Positions 27,724 through 37,622 of a DNA stretch of 64,000 nt are shown here, in pieces. The stretch covers positions 409,794 through 473,793 of the forward strand of contig NZ_AUBM01000006.1 of assembly GCF_000429245.1 (NCBI RefSeq), written 5' to 3'. The notes below the pieces were generated by a model. The model worked only from the letters and a program-made list of their open reading frames with translations, did no database searches and had not been told where the DNA came from. The position numbers were made by a program, and so were the translations under genes. Source of the DNA: Schaalia georgiae DSM 6843 (GTDB taxonomy: Bacteria; Actinomycetota; Actinomycetes; Actinomycetales; Actinomycetaceae). Each line of letters starts with the position of its first letter. Positions within the stretch are counted from its first letter, which is position 1.

Positions 27724-29457
27724 ATGCTCATTCGACTATTAGGGGCGCACCTGCGCCCATACACATGGCTTCTCATAGGGGTTGTCGTCCTCCAATTCGC
27801 GGAAGTGATGGCCTCCCTCTACTTGCCCACCCTCAACGCCGACATCATCGACAAGGGCGTGGCCACCGGCGACACCGGCTACATCTGGCGCACCGGCGCC
27901 TTCATGCTGGCGGTGAGCGCCCTCCAGGGGATCTGCTCGGTCCTGGCGACCTACCTGGCTGCCCGGGCCTCGATGGGCATGGGGCGCGACCTGCGCGGCG
28001 CAGTCTTCGAGCGCGTCAGCGGCTTCTCCGAACGGGAGATCACCCGTTTCGGCGCCGGATCCCTGATCACCCGCAACACGAACGATATCCAGCAGGTCCA
28101 GACGCTCGTCATGATGAGCTGCACGATAGCAGTGACCGCGCCGATCATGGCCATCGGCGGGATCATCATGGCCGTCAGCAAAGCACCCGCCCTCTCGTGG
28201 CTCATCGCGGTCTCGGTCCCCCTCCTGCTGGTCGTGGTCGCCCTCATCGTCAGCCGCATGGTCCCGTTGTTCCGCTCCTACCAGGACAAGCTCGACGGCA
28301 TCAACCGCGTAATGCGCGAACAGCTCGCCGGAATCCGCGTCATCCGGGCCTTCGTCCGCGAGCGCGCTGAGACCGGCCGCTTCGAGGAGGCGAACAGCTC
28401 CATCACCCGCGTCAGCGAACGCGTCGGACAGCTCTTCGTCCTCCTCTTCCCCCTGGTGATGCTCATGCTCGACGTCACCATCGTCGGCGTCATCTGGTTC
28501 GGCGGGCACCGCGTCGGCGACGGCGACGTCGAGATCGGCACCCTCATCGCCTTCATGGCCTACCTCATGCAAATCCTCATGGGCATCGTCATGGCCTCCT
28601 TCATGACCATCATGATCCCCCGCGCCGCAGTCTGCGCCGAGCGCATCAGCGAGGTCCTGGCCACCCCGCCCACGATCACCGCCCCCGACGGCGCGACGAC
28701 CGTCTTCCCCTCGCCCGGCACCGTCGAAATGCGGGACGTGGGCTTCACCTACCCCGACGCCGACGAGCGCGTGCTCGAAGGCGTGAGCTTCACCGCGGCG
28801 CCCGGGACCACGACCGCCATCGTCGGCTCCACAGCCTCCGGCAAGTCCACGGTGGTGCGCCTGCTGACCCACCTGCTCGACGCGTCCGAAGGGCGGATCC
28901 TCATCGGCGGCACGGACGTGCGCGAAGCCGATCCCGAGGCGCTGTGGGCGCAGATCGGCCTCATCCCCCAGCACCCCTTCCTCTTCGCCGGCACCGTCGC
29001 CTCGAACCTGCGCCTGGGCCGCGAGGACGCCACCGACGAGGAGCTGTGGGAGGCCCTCGGGGTCGCCCAAGCCAAGGGCTTCGTGTCCGAGATGGACGGC
29101 GGCCTCGACGCCACCGTCGCACAGGGCGGCACGAATGTCTCGGGCGGCCAACGCCAGAGACTCGCCATCGCCCGCGCCCTCGTGCGCAGGCCCCCCATTC
29201 TCATTTTCGACGACTCCTTCTCCGCCCTCGACGTCGCCACCGACGCGCGCCTGCGCGCAGCCCTGGGGCCCGCCACCGCAGGGACCACGAAGATCGTCGT
29301 CGCCTCCCGGGTGTCCACCATCGTCGATGCGGACCAGATCCTGGTCCTCGACGCTGGGCGCCTGGTCGCCAGCGGCACCCACGAGCAGCTGCTCGCGGCC
29401 TCGGAGGTCTACAAGGAAATCGTCACCTCCCAATTCGGAGCGGAGGCCCTCTCATGA
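27724..29457 (+). CDS. ABC exporter half-transporter with degenerate ATP site
   Basis: 577 residues: a six-helix type I exporter domain (about 1-320) and a C-terminal nucleotide-binding domain. Walker A is GSTASGKST, the signature NVSGGQRQRLAIARAL, Walker B ILIFDDSFSALD. The catalytic glutamate after Walker B is aspartate and the switch histidine is serine (VASRVSTI, normally IAHRLSTI), so this subunit carries the non-consensus site typical of one partner in heterodimeric exporters. The gene overlaps its partner by 4 bp (ATGA). It is divergent from the subtilase gene, sharing the 162-bp region 27562-27723. Substrate unknown: drugs, lipids or peptides are all possible. Confidence 0.9.
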   Translation: MLIRLLGAHLRPYTWLLIGVVVLQFAEVMASLYLPTLNADIIDKGVATGDTGYIWRTGAFMLAVSALQGICSVLATYLAARASMGMGRDLRGAVFERVSGFSEREITRFGAGSLITRNTNDIQQVQTLVMMSCTIAVTAPIMAIGGIIMAVSKAPALSWLIAVSVPLLLVVVALIVSRMVPLFRSYQDKLDGINRVMREQLAGIRVIRAFVRERAETGRFEEANSSITRVSERVGQLFVLLFPLVMLMLDVTIVGVIWFGGHRVGDGDVEIGTLIAFMAYLMQILMGIVMASFMTIMIPRAAVCAERISEVLATPPTITAPDGATTVFPSPGTVEMRDVGFTYPDADERVLEGVSFTAAPGTTTAIVGSTASGKSTVVRLLTHLLDASEGRILIGGTDVREADPEALWAQIGLIPQHPFLFAGTVASNLRLGREDATDEELWEALGVAQAKGFVSEMDGGLDATVAQGGTNVSGGQRQRLAIARALVRRPPILIFDDSFSALDVATDARLRAALGPATAGTTKIVVASRVSTIVDADQILVLDAGRLVASGTHEQLLAASEVYKEIVTSQFGAEALS

Positions 29458-31502
29458 GCACCCCGGACAAAACCCCCACCACCCAGACGAGCGCCGAGGA
29501 GGAGCTGGCAGCCGAGGCCCTCGCCTCGTCCGGCAACTGGCACGACGGGCCGCCGCCCGGCAAGGCGAAGGCGTTCTGGCCCTCGTTCAAGCGCATGATC
29601 GGGCTGCTGACCGCCCACCGCAACTGGATCGGGGCGATCCTGGTCGCCACGGCGGCCTCCGTCGCCCTCGCGGTCATCGCGCCGAAGGTCCTCGGTCGGG
29701 CGACGAACGTGGTCTTCGAGGGCGTCGTCTCACAGGCCCTGCCGGCCGGGTCCACGAAGGAGCAGGCCATCGAGGCCCTGCGCGCCCAGGGGATGGACGA
29801 CTTCGCCACGATGCTCTCCGCCATGGACATCGTGCCCGGCACTGGGATCGACTTCCCGCGCCTGGCGGGGATCCTCGCCCTCGTCCTGGGCCTGTACGTG
29901 GGCTCCGCCTTCCTCAACTGGTTCCAGGGGCACATGCTCAACCGGATCACCGCCCGCGCGCTCTACCGCCTGCGGCGCCGGGTCGAGCAGAAGATCCATC
30001 GCCTGCCTCTGAGCCACTTCGATCGGATGCGCCGCGGTGATGTGCTCTCGCGCCTCACCAACGACGTGGACAACGTGAACAACACGCTCCAGCAGGCCCT
30101 CTCCACCGCGCTGACCTCCGTCCTCACAGTGGTCGGGGTGCTCGCCATGATGTTCTCCATCTCGTGGAAACTGGCGCTGGTCGCGCTCATCACCGTGCCG
30201 CTGTCGGGCGTCGTCTTCGGTTTCATCGGCCCCCGCTCGCAGAAGGCGTTCACCGCACAGTGGGCCCGGACCGGGGCCCTCAACACGCGCGTGGAGGAGT
30301 CCTTCTCCGGGCACGCCCTGGTGCGCGTCTACGGGCGCACCGACTCGGTGCGCCGGGCGTTCGCCGAGGAGAACGAGCAGCTCTACCGCACGGCGCTGCG
30401 CGCCCAGTTCCTCTCGGGGATCATGATGCCGATCATGCTGGTCATCGGGAACATCGTGTACGTCGCCATCGCCGTGGTCGGCGGCGCCATGGTGGCCTCG
30501 GGGGCGCTGCTGCTCGGCGACGTGCAGGCGTTCATCCAGTACTCGCAGCAGTTCTCGCAGCCGCTGGGCCAATTGGGCGCCATGGCTACCGCCGTCCAGT
30601 CGGGCACCGCCAGTGCGGAGCGCATCTTCGAGCTCCTGGACGCCGAGGAGGAGGGGGACGACGCGCCTTCGGCCGCGGGGGCGGACGCCCCGGCCCGCGC
30701 CTCGTCGGCCACGGGCGGGCACAGCGCGGCAGTGGACTCCCCCGCCCTGTCGGACGGGGAGGGGGCCGGCGCCATTGAGATGCAGCACGTGCGCTTCTCC
30801 TACTCGCCGGACACCGAGCTGATCCGCGATCTCACGCTGCGCGTCGACCCCGGGAACACGGTGGCGGTCGTGGGACCGACAGGCGCGGGCAAGACCACTC
30901 TGGTCAACCTGCTCATGCGCTTCTACGAGCTCGACTCCGGGCGGATCACCATCGACGGCCGCGACATCGCCGCCATGGACCGCCAGGAGGTCCGGCGCCG
31001 CACCGGCATGGTCCTCCAGGACCCGTGGCTCTTCGCGGGCACCGTGCGCGAGAACATCCGCTACGGCCGTCCCGGCGCCTCGGACGCCGAGGTGGAGGAG
31101 GCCGCCAGGGCGTGCTTCGTCGACCACATCATCCGCGCGCTCCCCCACGGCTACGACACGGTCCTGGAGGAGGACGCGGAGAACATCTCCGCGGGCGAGC
31201 GCCAGTTGCTCACCATCGCGCGCGCGTTCGTGGCGAACCCCTCGGTGCTGATCCTCGACGAGGCGACCAGCTCGGTCGACACTCGCACTGAGCTGCTGGT
31301 CCAGCGCGCCATGAACGCGCTGCGCCAGGGGCGCACGAGCTTCATCATCGCCCACCGCCTCTCCACGATCCGCGACGCCGACACGATCCTGGTCATGGAG
31401 GACGGCGACATCGTGGAGCAGGGCGGCCACGCGGAGCTCCTCGCCAAGGGCGGGGCCTACGCGCGCCTGCACGCCGCCCAGTTCGCGAGCGCCTCCCACT
31501 GA
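29454..31502 (+). CDS. ABC exporter half-transporter with canonical ATP site
   Basis: 682 residues. A cytosolic N-terminal extension (about 1-50), six transmembrane helices with a long extracytoplasmic segment between the first two, and an NBD with GPTGAGKTT, ISAGERQLLTIARAF, VLILDEATSSVD and the switch histidine in IIAHRLSTI. All catalytic residues are present, complementing the degenerate partner upstream. A Ser/Ala/Gly-rich linker (about 405-435) joins the membrane and ATPase domains. Start is the ATG overlapping the upstream stop; the long open frame further upstream is a shadow. Confidence 0.92.
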   Translation: MSTPDKTPTTQTSAEEELAAEALASSGNWHDGPPPGKAKAFWPSFKRMIGLLTAHRNWIGAILVATAASVALAVIAPKVLGRATNVVFEGVVSQALPAGSTKEQAIEALRAQGMDDFATMLSAMDIVPGTGIDFPRLAGILALVLGLYVGSAFLNWFQGHMLNRITARALYRLRRRVEQKIHRLPLSHFDRMRRGDVLSRLTNDVDNVNNTLQQALSTALTSVLTVVGVLAMMFSISWKLALVALITVPLSGVVFGFIGPRSQKAFTAQWARTGALNTRVEESFSGHALVRVYGRTDSVRRAFAEENEQLYRTALRAQFLSGIMMPIMLVIGNIVYVAIAVVGGAMVASGALLLGDVQAFIQYSQQFSQPLGQLGAMATAVQSGTASAERIFELLDAEEEGDDAPSAAGADAPARASSATGGHSAAVDSPALSDGEGAGAIEMQHVRFSYSPDTELIRDLTLRVDPGNTVAVVGPTGAGKTTLVNLLMRFYELDSGRITIDGRDIAAMDRQEVRRRTGMVLQDPWLFAGTVRENIRYGRPGASDAEVEEAARACFVDHIIRALPHGYDTVLEEDAENISAGERQLLTIARAFVANPSVLILDEATSSVDTRTELLVQRAMNALRQGRTSFIIAHRLSTIRDADTILVMEDGDIVEQGGHAELLAKGGAYARLHAAQFASASH

Positions 31503-31508
31503 GCCCGT

Positions 31509-31553
31509 CCGGCCACGGGGTCCGTACCGCCTCCGGGCGGCCCCCGTGGCCGG
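31509..31553 (+). terminator. Hairpin after the ABC exporter operon
   Basis: CCGGCCACGGGG (31509-31520) pairs perfectly with 31542-31553 across a 21-base loop, 7 bp beyond the stop. Confidence 0.7.
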
Positions 31554-31667
31554 GCGCTGCGCCTGGCGGCGCGCCCGTCACCGACTGGATGGTCCACGAG
31601 TGGGCGCCCCGGAAGAACGCGAGTACGGTATCGGAGTACTGGGAGAGCGGGGAGGAGTGTATCCGCC

Positions 31668-32573
31668 ATGGGCATCGCAACGCTGCTGGAGGAGCACTCG
31701 ATCGACCTGCCCAGTTATTCGGAGGTCTCGATCGAATCGGGCCGTGCCCCCATCACCCTGTCCATCTGGGAGGCGGAGCAAGACACGGCGCCGACGGTCG
31801 TGTTCGTCCCGGGCACCATGACCCACCCCCTGTTCTACAGCCCCTTCCTGGACGCTCTCAGCCGGCACGGCTACCACGTGATTGGCGTCCACCCGCTGTC
31901 CCACGGGCGCAGCCCCCGGGTCATCCGCCGGTTCACCCTCGACGACATGATCGGGAACGTCCGGGACGCGGTGGGCTACGCCTGCGCCCGTTTCCCCGGC
32001 GCCGTCGGGCTAATGGGGTCGAGTCAGGGCGGCGTCCTCACCCTGCTGACCGCCGGCGCCGAGCACCGCATCCGGGCCGCCTTCCCGCACAACGTCCTAT
32101 TCACGCCCCTGCGTGAATCCCTATCGGTCACACGCTTCCCCAACGCGCTCGGCGCGGTGTACCCGGCGGTCCGCAGGATCATCGCCGTGGTTGGCCGGGT
32201 GCTTCCCGGGCTGCAGGTGCCGCCGGGCTTCTACCTCGACATCGACAAAGTCTTCTCAGAGCGGCAGTGGCGCGACGCGTTCTTCCAGGATCCCATGCGG
32301 CTCGAATCCTACCCGATGAGTTTTCTGTCCAGCCTGTTCACGACTGATATGTCGGCCCTCGTCGATGGCAGTATCACCTGTCCGGTGGTGGCGTTCGTGT
32401 CGACGGGCGATCCCCTGTTCACCCTCGAGTACAGCCGCTTGGTCTACGAGCGGCTGGTGGCGCCCGAGAAGCGGTTGGTCGAGTTGCCCGCCGACCACCA
32501 CCTGGTCCTCAACGAGAAAGCCGAGCGCGTTATCCCAACGGTACTGGCCGCCCTGGACGACTACCTCAAGTAG
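31668..32573 (+). CDS. Alpha/beta-fold hydrolase
   Basis: 301 residues. The oxyanion strand VVFVPGTMTHPLFY, the nucleophile elbow GLMGSSQGG and a late HHLVLNE histidine give the catalytic Ser and His; an aspartate in FVSTGDPLFTLE is the probable acid. ATG at 31668 follows GGGGAGGAG. It is monocistronic, with the convergent membrane hydrolase gene beyond a 145-bp gap. Substrate cannot be read from the sequence; small-molecule esters or lipids are typical. Confidence 0.8.
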   Translation: MGIATLLEEHSIDLPSYSEVSIESGRAPITLSIWEAEQDTAPTVVFVPGTMTHPLFYSPFLDALSRHGYHVIGVHPLSHGRSPRVIRRFTLDDMIGNVRDAVGYACARFPGAVGLMGSSQGGVLTLLTAGAEHRIRAAFPHNVLFTPLRESLSVTRFPNALGAVYPAVRRIIAVVGRVLPGLQVPPGFYLDIDKVFSERQWRDAFFQDPMRLESYPMSFLSSLFTTDMSALVDGSITCPVVAFVSTGDPLFTLEYSRLVYERLVAPEKRLVELPADHHLVLNEKAERVIPTVLAALDDYLK

Positions 32574-32718
32574 CCCGCGCTGCCCTGTGGATAGCCCCGG
32601 GGCCGGCACCGATCCCCGCATTGGGCCCGGCAGAGCCACCCGGCAGTGCGACGGAGTCCGATTCCGCGGTGACGCCCCCCAGTTCCAGCGGCTATTGCGA
32701 CGATGAAGCGGCCCGCCC

Positions 32719-34497
32719 TCACTGCCGCTCGGACAGCGCCAGGTTGGCGCGCACGGCCGCGCCGATGCGGTCCAGCGCCTCGGCGGTCGCCCAGCTGCCG
32801 TCGAGTCCGGCCAGGCGCGCGACGGGGACGGACTCGCCCTCCTCCAAGTCGAAGCCCAGCAGGGCCCGCCACAGGGGCACCAGCTCCTCGTTGTAGGTGT
32901 GCCCGTGGCCGGCGGGGGCGGTGCCGGCGACGGGCAGATCCGCCATGATCTGCAGGTAGGTCACTCCCCGGGTGAACTCGACGTTCTTCGACACGTCCCG
33001 CCCAGCGCGCTCGCGCAACCAGTCGGGCTGGCGCCACAGCAGCCGGGGGTTCCACCACACGACAGGGTCCGAGGCGTGCTGGGCGTAGACGATCCGCGGG
33101 AAGGACCAGCGGCCCAGTTCCCGCCCGTACAGGTCCTGGCGCAGGTCCTCGGGGGCGTTGACGAAGCGCACATTGCGGCCGTTATCGACGACGGGAGCCA
33201 CCTCGGGGCTCCCCCGGTGGCGCGAGGCCGTGAGCACCCGGTGCATCGGGGTGAAGGCGGGCGTGCCCACCCACAGCGCCCCATCGACGCGGGCCAGGGC
33301 ATCGGCGGGGGAGTCGAACACGGACTGCGAGGCGAACGCGCCCAGGGACTCCCCGCACACGAAGAGGGCGGGGCGCTCAGCCTCGTCGATGGCGTCGATC
33401 GCCTCGCGAACAGCGCGGAAAAGGGCGCGGGAGGCCTCCTGGGCGGGCTCCAGACCCGTCAGCCAGTTGAGGGCGGAGGGCACGTAGGAGTACTGCAGGG
33501 ACGCGGTCGCGCAGTCGCCTCCGGTCAGGTATTCGAAGGGCTGGACCTGCCACTCGTCCACCCATCCCGAGCCCGTGGACGCGGCGACCAGGACCGCTGC
33601 CCGTCGGAAGGCGCCGGTGCGCTCCAGTTCGGCGACGACCAGGGCGGCGGCCTCGTCGATGCCCGCCCCTGGGGAGGGCATTCCCGCGTACACGCGGATC
33701 GGTTCCTGCGCCGGGCGCCCGGTCACCGCTTCGACATCGGCGCGGCTGGGGCCCCGCCCGAGGAAGACCCTCCCCTGGCCGCCCACCGACTCCCACGTGG
33801 AGGGCGAGGCGGGCGAGGCGGAGCGCTCGGGAACGCTCGGCTGGAAAATACCCTTCGCGGTGCGCGTGTTCATCCGCTCGGCGTGCCGCCGGAAGAACCC
33901 GATGCCGCCGCGCAGGATCACGTTGGAGGTGAGGAAGTAGATGATCACGCTCAGGATGGCGACGCCTGCCAGCGCCGCCGCCCAGCGCGGCATGTGGTCG
34001 GCCAGCGCGTTGATGAGCGCCCGCCCGACCAGGCTGACGCCCGTGATGACTCCGACGAAGAGGTGGGCGATGATGACGGTGCCGACGGCCCCCAGCAGGT
34101 AGCTCCACGGCGTTTCGGCGCGCATCCCCACCAGCGCGGCCGCGCGGCGGGCGCGGCGGTACGACTGGACGACGGCGTACAACCACCAGGTGAGGAACAG
34201 CACCGCGACGCCCGCCCGCGAGGCCCATTCGACGGATTCGTCGGCACTGATCCTCAGGTCCGCCGCCTCGATGAGGCGCGCGCCCGCGCTCTGCACGATG
34301 AGACCCAGGACGTAGCCGATGGAGACCAGGACGCCCGATGCCACGGCGTGCCACCACCAGGACCTGGCCATGAGGGAGGGGGAGACCGACACCGCGTACA
34401 TGGCGAGCGCGCCGATCAGCCCCAGAAACGACAATCCCATAGTGGTCGATTCTGCCAGTCGCGCGGCCGGAAAAGCAGATCGCGTGACCGTGCTCAC
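32719..34497 (-). CDS. Membrane-anchored alpha/beta-hydrolase (Abhydrolase_9 family)
   Basis: 592 residues. Four to five hydrophobic helices in the first 210 residues match the Abhydrolase_9 N-terminal membrane domain, followed by the catalytic domain with a nucleophile in LFVCGESLGAFASQSVF and a C-terminal GHGHTYNEELVPLW histidine region. The family is common in Actinobacteria near envelope genes. GTG at 34497 is used; ATG at 34440 (MGLSFLGLIG) is a plausible alternative start and neither has a strong ribosome site. Confidence 0.8.
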   Translation of the reverse strand: MSTVTRSAFPAARLAESTTMGLSFLGLIGALAMYAVSVSPSLMARSWWWHAVASGVLVSIGYVLGLIVQSAGARLIEAADLRISADESVEWASRAGVAVLFLTWWLYAVVQSYRRARRAAALVGMRAETPWSYLLGAVGTVIIAHLFVGVITGVSLVGRALINALADHMPRWAAALAGVAILSVIIYFLTSNVILRGGIGFFRRHAERMNTRTAKGIFQPSVPERSASPASPSTWESVGGQGRVFLGRGPSRADVEAVTGRPAQEPIRVYAGMPSPGAGIDEAAALVVAELERTGAFRRAAVLVAASTGSGWVDEWQVQPFEYLTGGDCATASLQYSYVPSALNWLTGLEPAQEASRALFRAVREAIDAIDEAERPALFVCGESLGAFASQSVFDSPADALARVDGALWVGTPAFTPMHRVLTASRHRGSPEVAPVVDNGRNVRFVNAPEDLRQDLYGRELGRWSFPRIVYAQHASDPVVWWNPRLLWRQPDWLRERAGRDVSKNVEFTRGVTYLQIMADLPVAGTAPAGHGHTYNEELVPLWRALLGFDLEEGESVPVARLAGLDGSWATAEALDRIGAAVRANLALSERQ

Positions 34498-34578
34498 TCC
34501 AGGGCGGGTGCCGACAGGCGCCTCGACCCGGGACCGCTGCCGTTGCCGCTACGGGACCTCGGGGGCGAGGCGCTTCCG

Positions 34579-35553
34579 CTACGGGACCCGGGCAGCGGGG
34601 GCGCGGGTGGTCCACACGAGCGTCGAGTAGGGGATCGTGATCTCCTGGCCCGCCTGGTGCCCCAGGTGCTCGTACAGGTACCAGCGCAGGTTGTCCTGCA
34701 TCGCGCGCCTGCGGGCACCGTCCGCGCGCAGGTAGGACGAGCGGGTGGTGCCCAGTTCGAGGATCTGCTCGGGAGGCATCCGGTCCTCCCACCAGAACTG
34801 CTCGAGGACGGGCGGGGCGAAGCCCGCCGGACGGGGAGGGCGGTCGGCGCGGTGCACGTCCCCGGAGCGCATGATGCGGGAGAGTCGGTGGACCCACTGG
34901 ACGGTGACGTCCATTTGGTTGAAGACGATGACCAGGGGCGCCCCCGGCTTCAGGATGCGCACCGCCTCGGCCCCCGCCGCCACAGGATCCACCCAGTGCC
35001 ACGACTGGGCGTAGACGACCAGGTCGCAGCTGGCGGACCCCAGCCCCGTGCCCTCGGCGGTGGCGGCGACCTGCGTGATGAGCGGGTGGGGGCGCGCCTG
35101 GGCGCGCATCGCGGCGGAGGGCTCCACGGCCCGCACCTCCAGGCCCTCCTCGGCCAGCAGGGCGCTCATCTTGCCCGTGCCCGCCCCGATGTCGGCGGCG
35201 AGGGCGGGACGGTCGGTGGGCGCGGTGGGCGCGGGCGCTCCCGCGCTCCCCAGGGCAGTGGGGCCCACCGCGCCTCCCCGGTTCCTGGAACCGCCCGCGC
35301 TCCCCCGCACGTCCAGGCCAGCCGCCCGCAGGACAGCGGCGACGGCGGCGGCCGGGTAGGAGGGCCGCACGCGCGCGTAGCTGGGGCGCGCCGCCTCGAA
35401 GGGATTGTCCGGGCTGCTCCCGCACGTGCCCACGCGGCTCCTTGGGCCGGCCCCGCCCGCTTCTCCCCGGCTCCCCGGGCTGTTCCCGTCCGCTTCTCCT
35501 CGGTTCCCCGGATCGGTCCCGGCCACGCCGCTCCTGTTCTCCGGTGCGCTCAC
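34579..35553 (-). CDS. Class I SAM-dependent methyltransferase
   Basis: 324 residues. A disordered Gly/Ser/Asn-rich leader (about 1-55) precedes a Methyltransf_11 core: motif I ALAADIGAGTGKMSALL, post-I VEPSAAM, motif II DLVVYAQSWHWVDP. The substrate is not evident. The GTG start overlaps the cardiolipin synthase stop (GTGA), so the two are translationally coupled. Within motif I the spacing is interrupted upstream by a Gly/Ala/Pro-rich insertion (about 80-110) that is unusual for the family. Confidence 0.82.
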   Translation of the reverse strand: MSAPENRSGVAGTDPGNRGEADGNSPGSRGEAGGAGPRSRVGTCGSSPDNPFEAARPSYARVRPSYPAAAVAAVLRAAGLDVRGSAGGSRNRGGAVGPTALGSAGAPAPTAPTDRPALAADIGAGTGKMSALLAEEGLEVRAVEPSAAMRAQARPHPLITQVAATAEGTGLGSASCDLVVYAQSWHWVDPVAAGAEAVRILKPGAPLVIVFNQMDVTVQWVHRLSRIMRSGDVHRADRPPRPAGFAPPVLEQFWWEDRMPPEQILELGTTRSSYLRADGARRRAMQDNLRWYLYEHLGHQAGQEITIPYSTLVWTTRAPAARVP

Positions 35554-37043
35554 AGCAGCGCCGACCCGAGGCGGCACACGTTGTCCACGTAGTGCGCGTA
35601 CCACGGCTTCCCGATCCACTCGGCCAGGGTGAGTTCCCGGGACCGCTCGCGGTAGCGCTGGTCGTTTGCGGCGATCATCTCCGCCAGCCCGGGGTCCTCG
35701 GCCAGCAGCATCACCTCGTAGTTGAGGCCGAAGGACCGGAAGTCCATGTTCGACGACCCGATGGTGACGGTCCGGCGGTCGATCATGACGTATTTGGAGT
35801 GCAGGACGGTGGGCGCCTGGTACAGGTGGATGCGCACGCCCGATTTGAGTAGGGGCCCGTAGTAGGAGCGCTGGGCGTGGCCGACCAGGAACTGGTCGGA
35901 CTCCTCCGACACGAACAACTCGACGTCGACGCCCTTGAGCGCGGCGTTCGTCAGTGCCGACAGCAGGGCCTCGTCGGGGATGAAGTACGGGCTGACGACC
36001 GACACGGAGCGGGTCGCGCAGTGGATGAGGTCGACGAACATCCGCAGGCTGGGCTCGGAACGGTACGCCGGCCCCGAGGGGACGATCTGCATCGGCGAGG
36101 CGTGGGCCTCGCCCGTGCGCTCGGCGGCCTCGTCGCCGCCCAGGTCGGCGGGATCCAGGTCGGCGGAGCCCAGCACCTCGCCGCACGCGTAGAACCAGTC
36201 GGTGGCGAACACCGTCTCCACTTGGCGGGCGATACCGCCGTGGACGCTGACGGTCGTGTCGTGGAACTCTATGCCGGCCTCGGCGTAGGCGGGGGTGTCG
36301 TAGTCGGCGGCGACCAGGTTGTGCGAGCCGACGAAGGCGGTGCGGGAGTCGACGACGAGCAGTTTGCGGTGGTTGCGCAGGTCGGGCCGCCGCACGGGGC
36401 CCCTGAAGGGGTTGAAGGGCAGCATGACGTGCCATTGGACGCCGGATCCATCCAGGCGGTCGCGGAACCCCCGCCACCCGGGGATGGAGCGCAGCCCGTG
36501 GTGGTCCACCAGCAGGCGCACGACGACGCCCCGGGCCGCGGCGCGTTGGAGCGCCTCGTAGAGGACCGCGGTGTCGTCGTCCCAGCTGGTCTGGTAGTAC
36601 AGGACGTGGACGTGGTGGGTGGCGCGGTCCACGGCGTCGGCCATGGCGGCGAAGGCATCGGCGGGCGCGTTGTAGAGCCCGCCCACGCGCCCGGTGGTCT
36701 CGCCGAACCGGGTGGTCTCGCGGTTCATCCGCATAATGGCGGCGGTCGCCTCGTGGGCGTGCGGCGCCCACCCGGGCGCGGCGGCCAGCAGTTCCTTGAC
36801 GATTCCGGACGCCTTGGGGTCGTCGTCGAGAGCCCTGCCCATTGCCCACCACGACCCGAAGACGAGGTAGAGGGGGACCCCCAGGAAGGGCACCGGGAAG
36901 ATGATCAGCAGCCAGGCGGTCGAGGTGGAGGCGCGCCTGTGTTTGGGGACCACCCCGAGCGCGACCAGGCGGATGACGGTATCGACTCCGATGATCGTGG
37001 CGATCAACCACGTCGGCAACTCGGGCGGCGGCAACGGGACCAT
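35550..37043 (-). CDS. cls: Cardiolipin synthase (phospholipase D family)
   Basis: 497 residues. Two N-terminal transmembrane helices are followed by two PLD catalytic motifs: HRKLLVVDSRTAFVGSHN and HSKYVMIDRRTVTIGSSN, each HxKxxxxD. This matches bacterial Cls enzymes, which condense phosphatidylglycerol with a second phospholipid at the inner membrane. An insertion of about 35 residues rich in Asp/Glu lies between the two halves (around 290-320). It heads the unit with the methyltransferase. Confidence 0.92.
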   Translation of the reverse strand: MVPLPPPELPTWLIATIIGVDTVIRLVALGVVPKHRRASTSTAWLLIIFPVPFLGVPLYLVFGSWWAMGRALDDDPKASGIVKELLAAAPGWAPHAHEATAAIMRMNRETTRFGETTGRVGGLYNAPADAFAAMADAVDRATHHVHVLYYQTSWDDDTAVLYEALQRAAARGVVVRLLVDHHGLRSIPGWRGFRDRLDGSGVQWHVMLPFNPFRGPVRRPDLRNHRKLLVVDSRTAFVGSHNLVAADYDTPAYAEAGIEFHDTTVSVHGGIARQVETVFATDWFYACGEVLGSADLDPADLGGDEAAERTGEAHASPMQIVPSGPAYRSEPSLRMFVDLIHCATRSVSVVSPYFIPDEALLSALTNAALKGVDVELFVSEESDQFLVGHAQRSYYGPLLKSGVRIHLYQAPTVLHSKYVMIDRRTVTIGSSNMDFRSFGLNYEVMLLAEDPGLAEMIAANDQRYRERSRELTLAEWIGKPWYAHYVDNVCRLGSALL

Positions 37044-37067
37044 GCGCCCAGACTACCGGCGGCCCCC

Positions 37068-37622
37068 TCAGGTGCGTACGACCAAGTCGGCGAGGCGCGC
37101 CCCGTCCCGTGCCCCGTCCTGCGCCGCCCACCTGTGCCAGTGGGGCGCGTACACGTCGCCGTCGCGGGCGAGCGCCCTGGTTCGGCGCTGGTCGGCGCCT
37201 CCGCCCGCTTCCACCCACACCGCCAGGTCGGCGCTGGCGCGCGAGGCGGGCGTCAGCGCACCACAGCCCTCGATGACGGTGGGGATCCCCGCGGGCAGGG
37301 GCACCGGGGCGAGGGGGCGCCCCGCTTCCCAGTCCCACGGCGTGTAGTGGGTGTCCCGCCCGGCGGCGAGGTCGCGGGCGATGCGGGCGGTTTCGCGGGA
37401 GCCCTCCTCGAGGCCGTCCCACCCGGGGTAGTAGGAGTCGAGGCCGAGGACCCTCCACGGGCCGCCCGGGGGCGCCACGGCGGCCGCGAGCGTGCTCTTG
37501 CCGGCACCGGAAAGGCCGTCGATCAGCACGAGGGGGGCGCCGGGGCGCCGCGTGTGGCGGGTGCGCGCCAGGGCTTCGAGCGCCCTGGCGACGGCGGGGA
37601 CTGTGGCCCGGGGCGCCGTCAC
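37068..37622 (-). CDS. P-loop kinase-like ATPase (uridine-kinase-like)
   Basis: 184 residues with a Walker A in LVLIDGLSGAGKSTLAAAV near the N-terminus, a LGLDSYYPGWDGL segment like the substrate region of uridine kinase/phosphoribulokinase proteins, and IPTVIEGCGAL. No lid motif is obvious, so the substrate is open. The GTG start overlaps the stop of the ECF transporter gene (GTGA), suggesting a role in the same pathway, for example phosphorylating an imported precursor; that is only inference. Confidence 0.7.
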   Translation of the reverse strand: MTAPRATVPAVARALEALARTRHTRRPGAPLVLIDGLSGAGKSTLAAAVAPPGGPWRVLGLDSYYPGWDGLEEGSRETARIARDLAAGRDTHYTPWDWEAGRPLAPVPLPAGIPTVIEGCGALTPASRASADLAVWVEAGGGADQRRTRALARDGDVYAPHWHRWAAQDGARDGARLADLVVRT

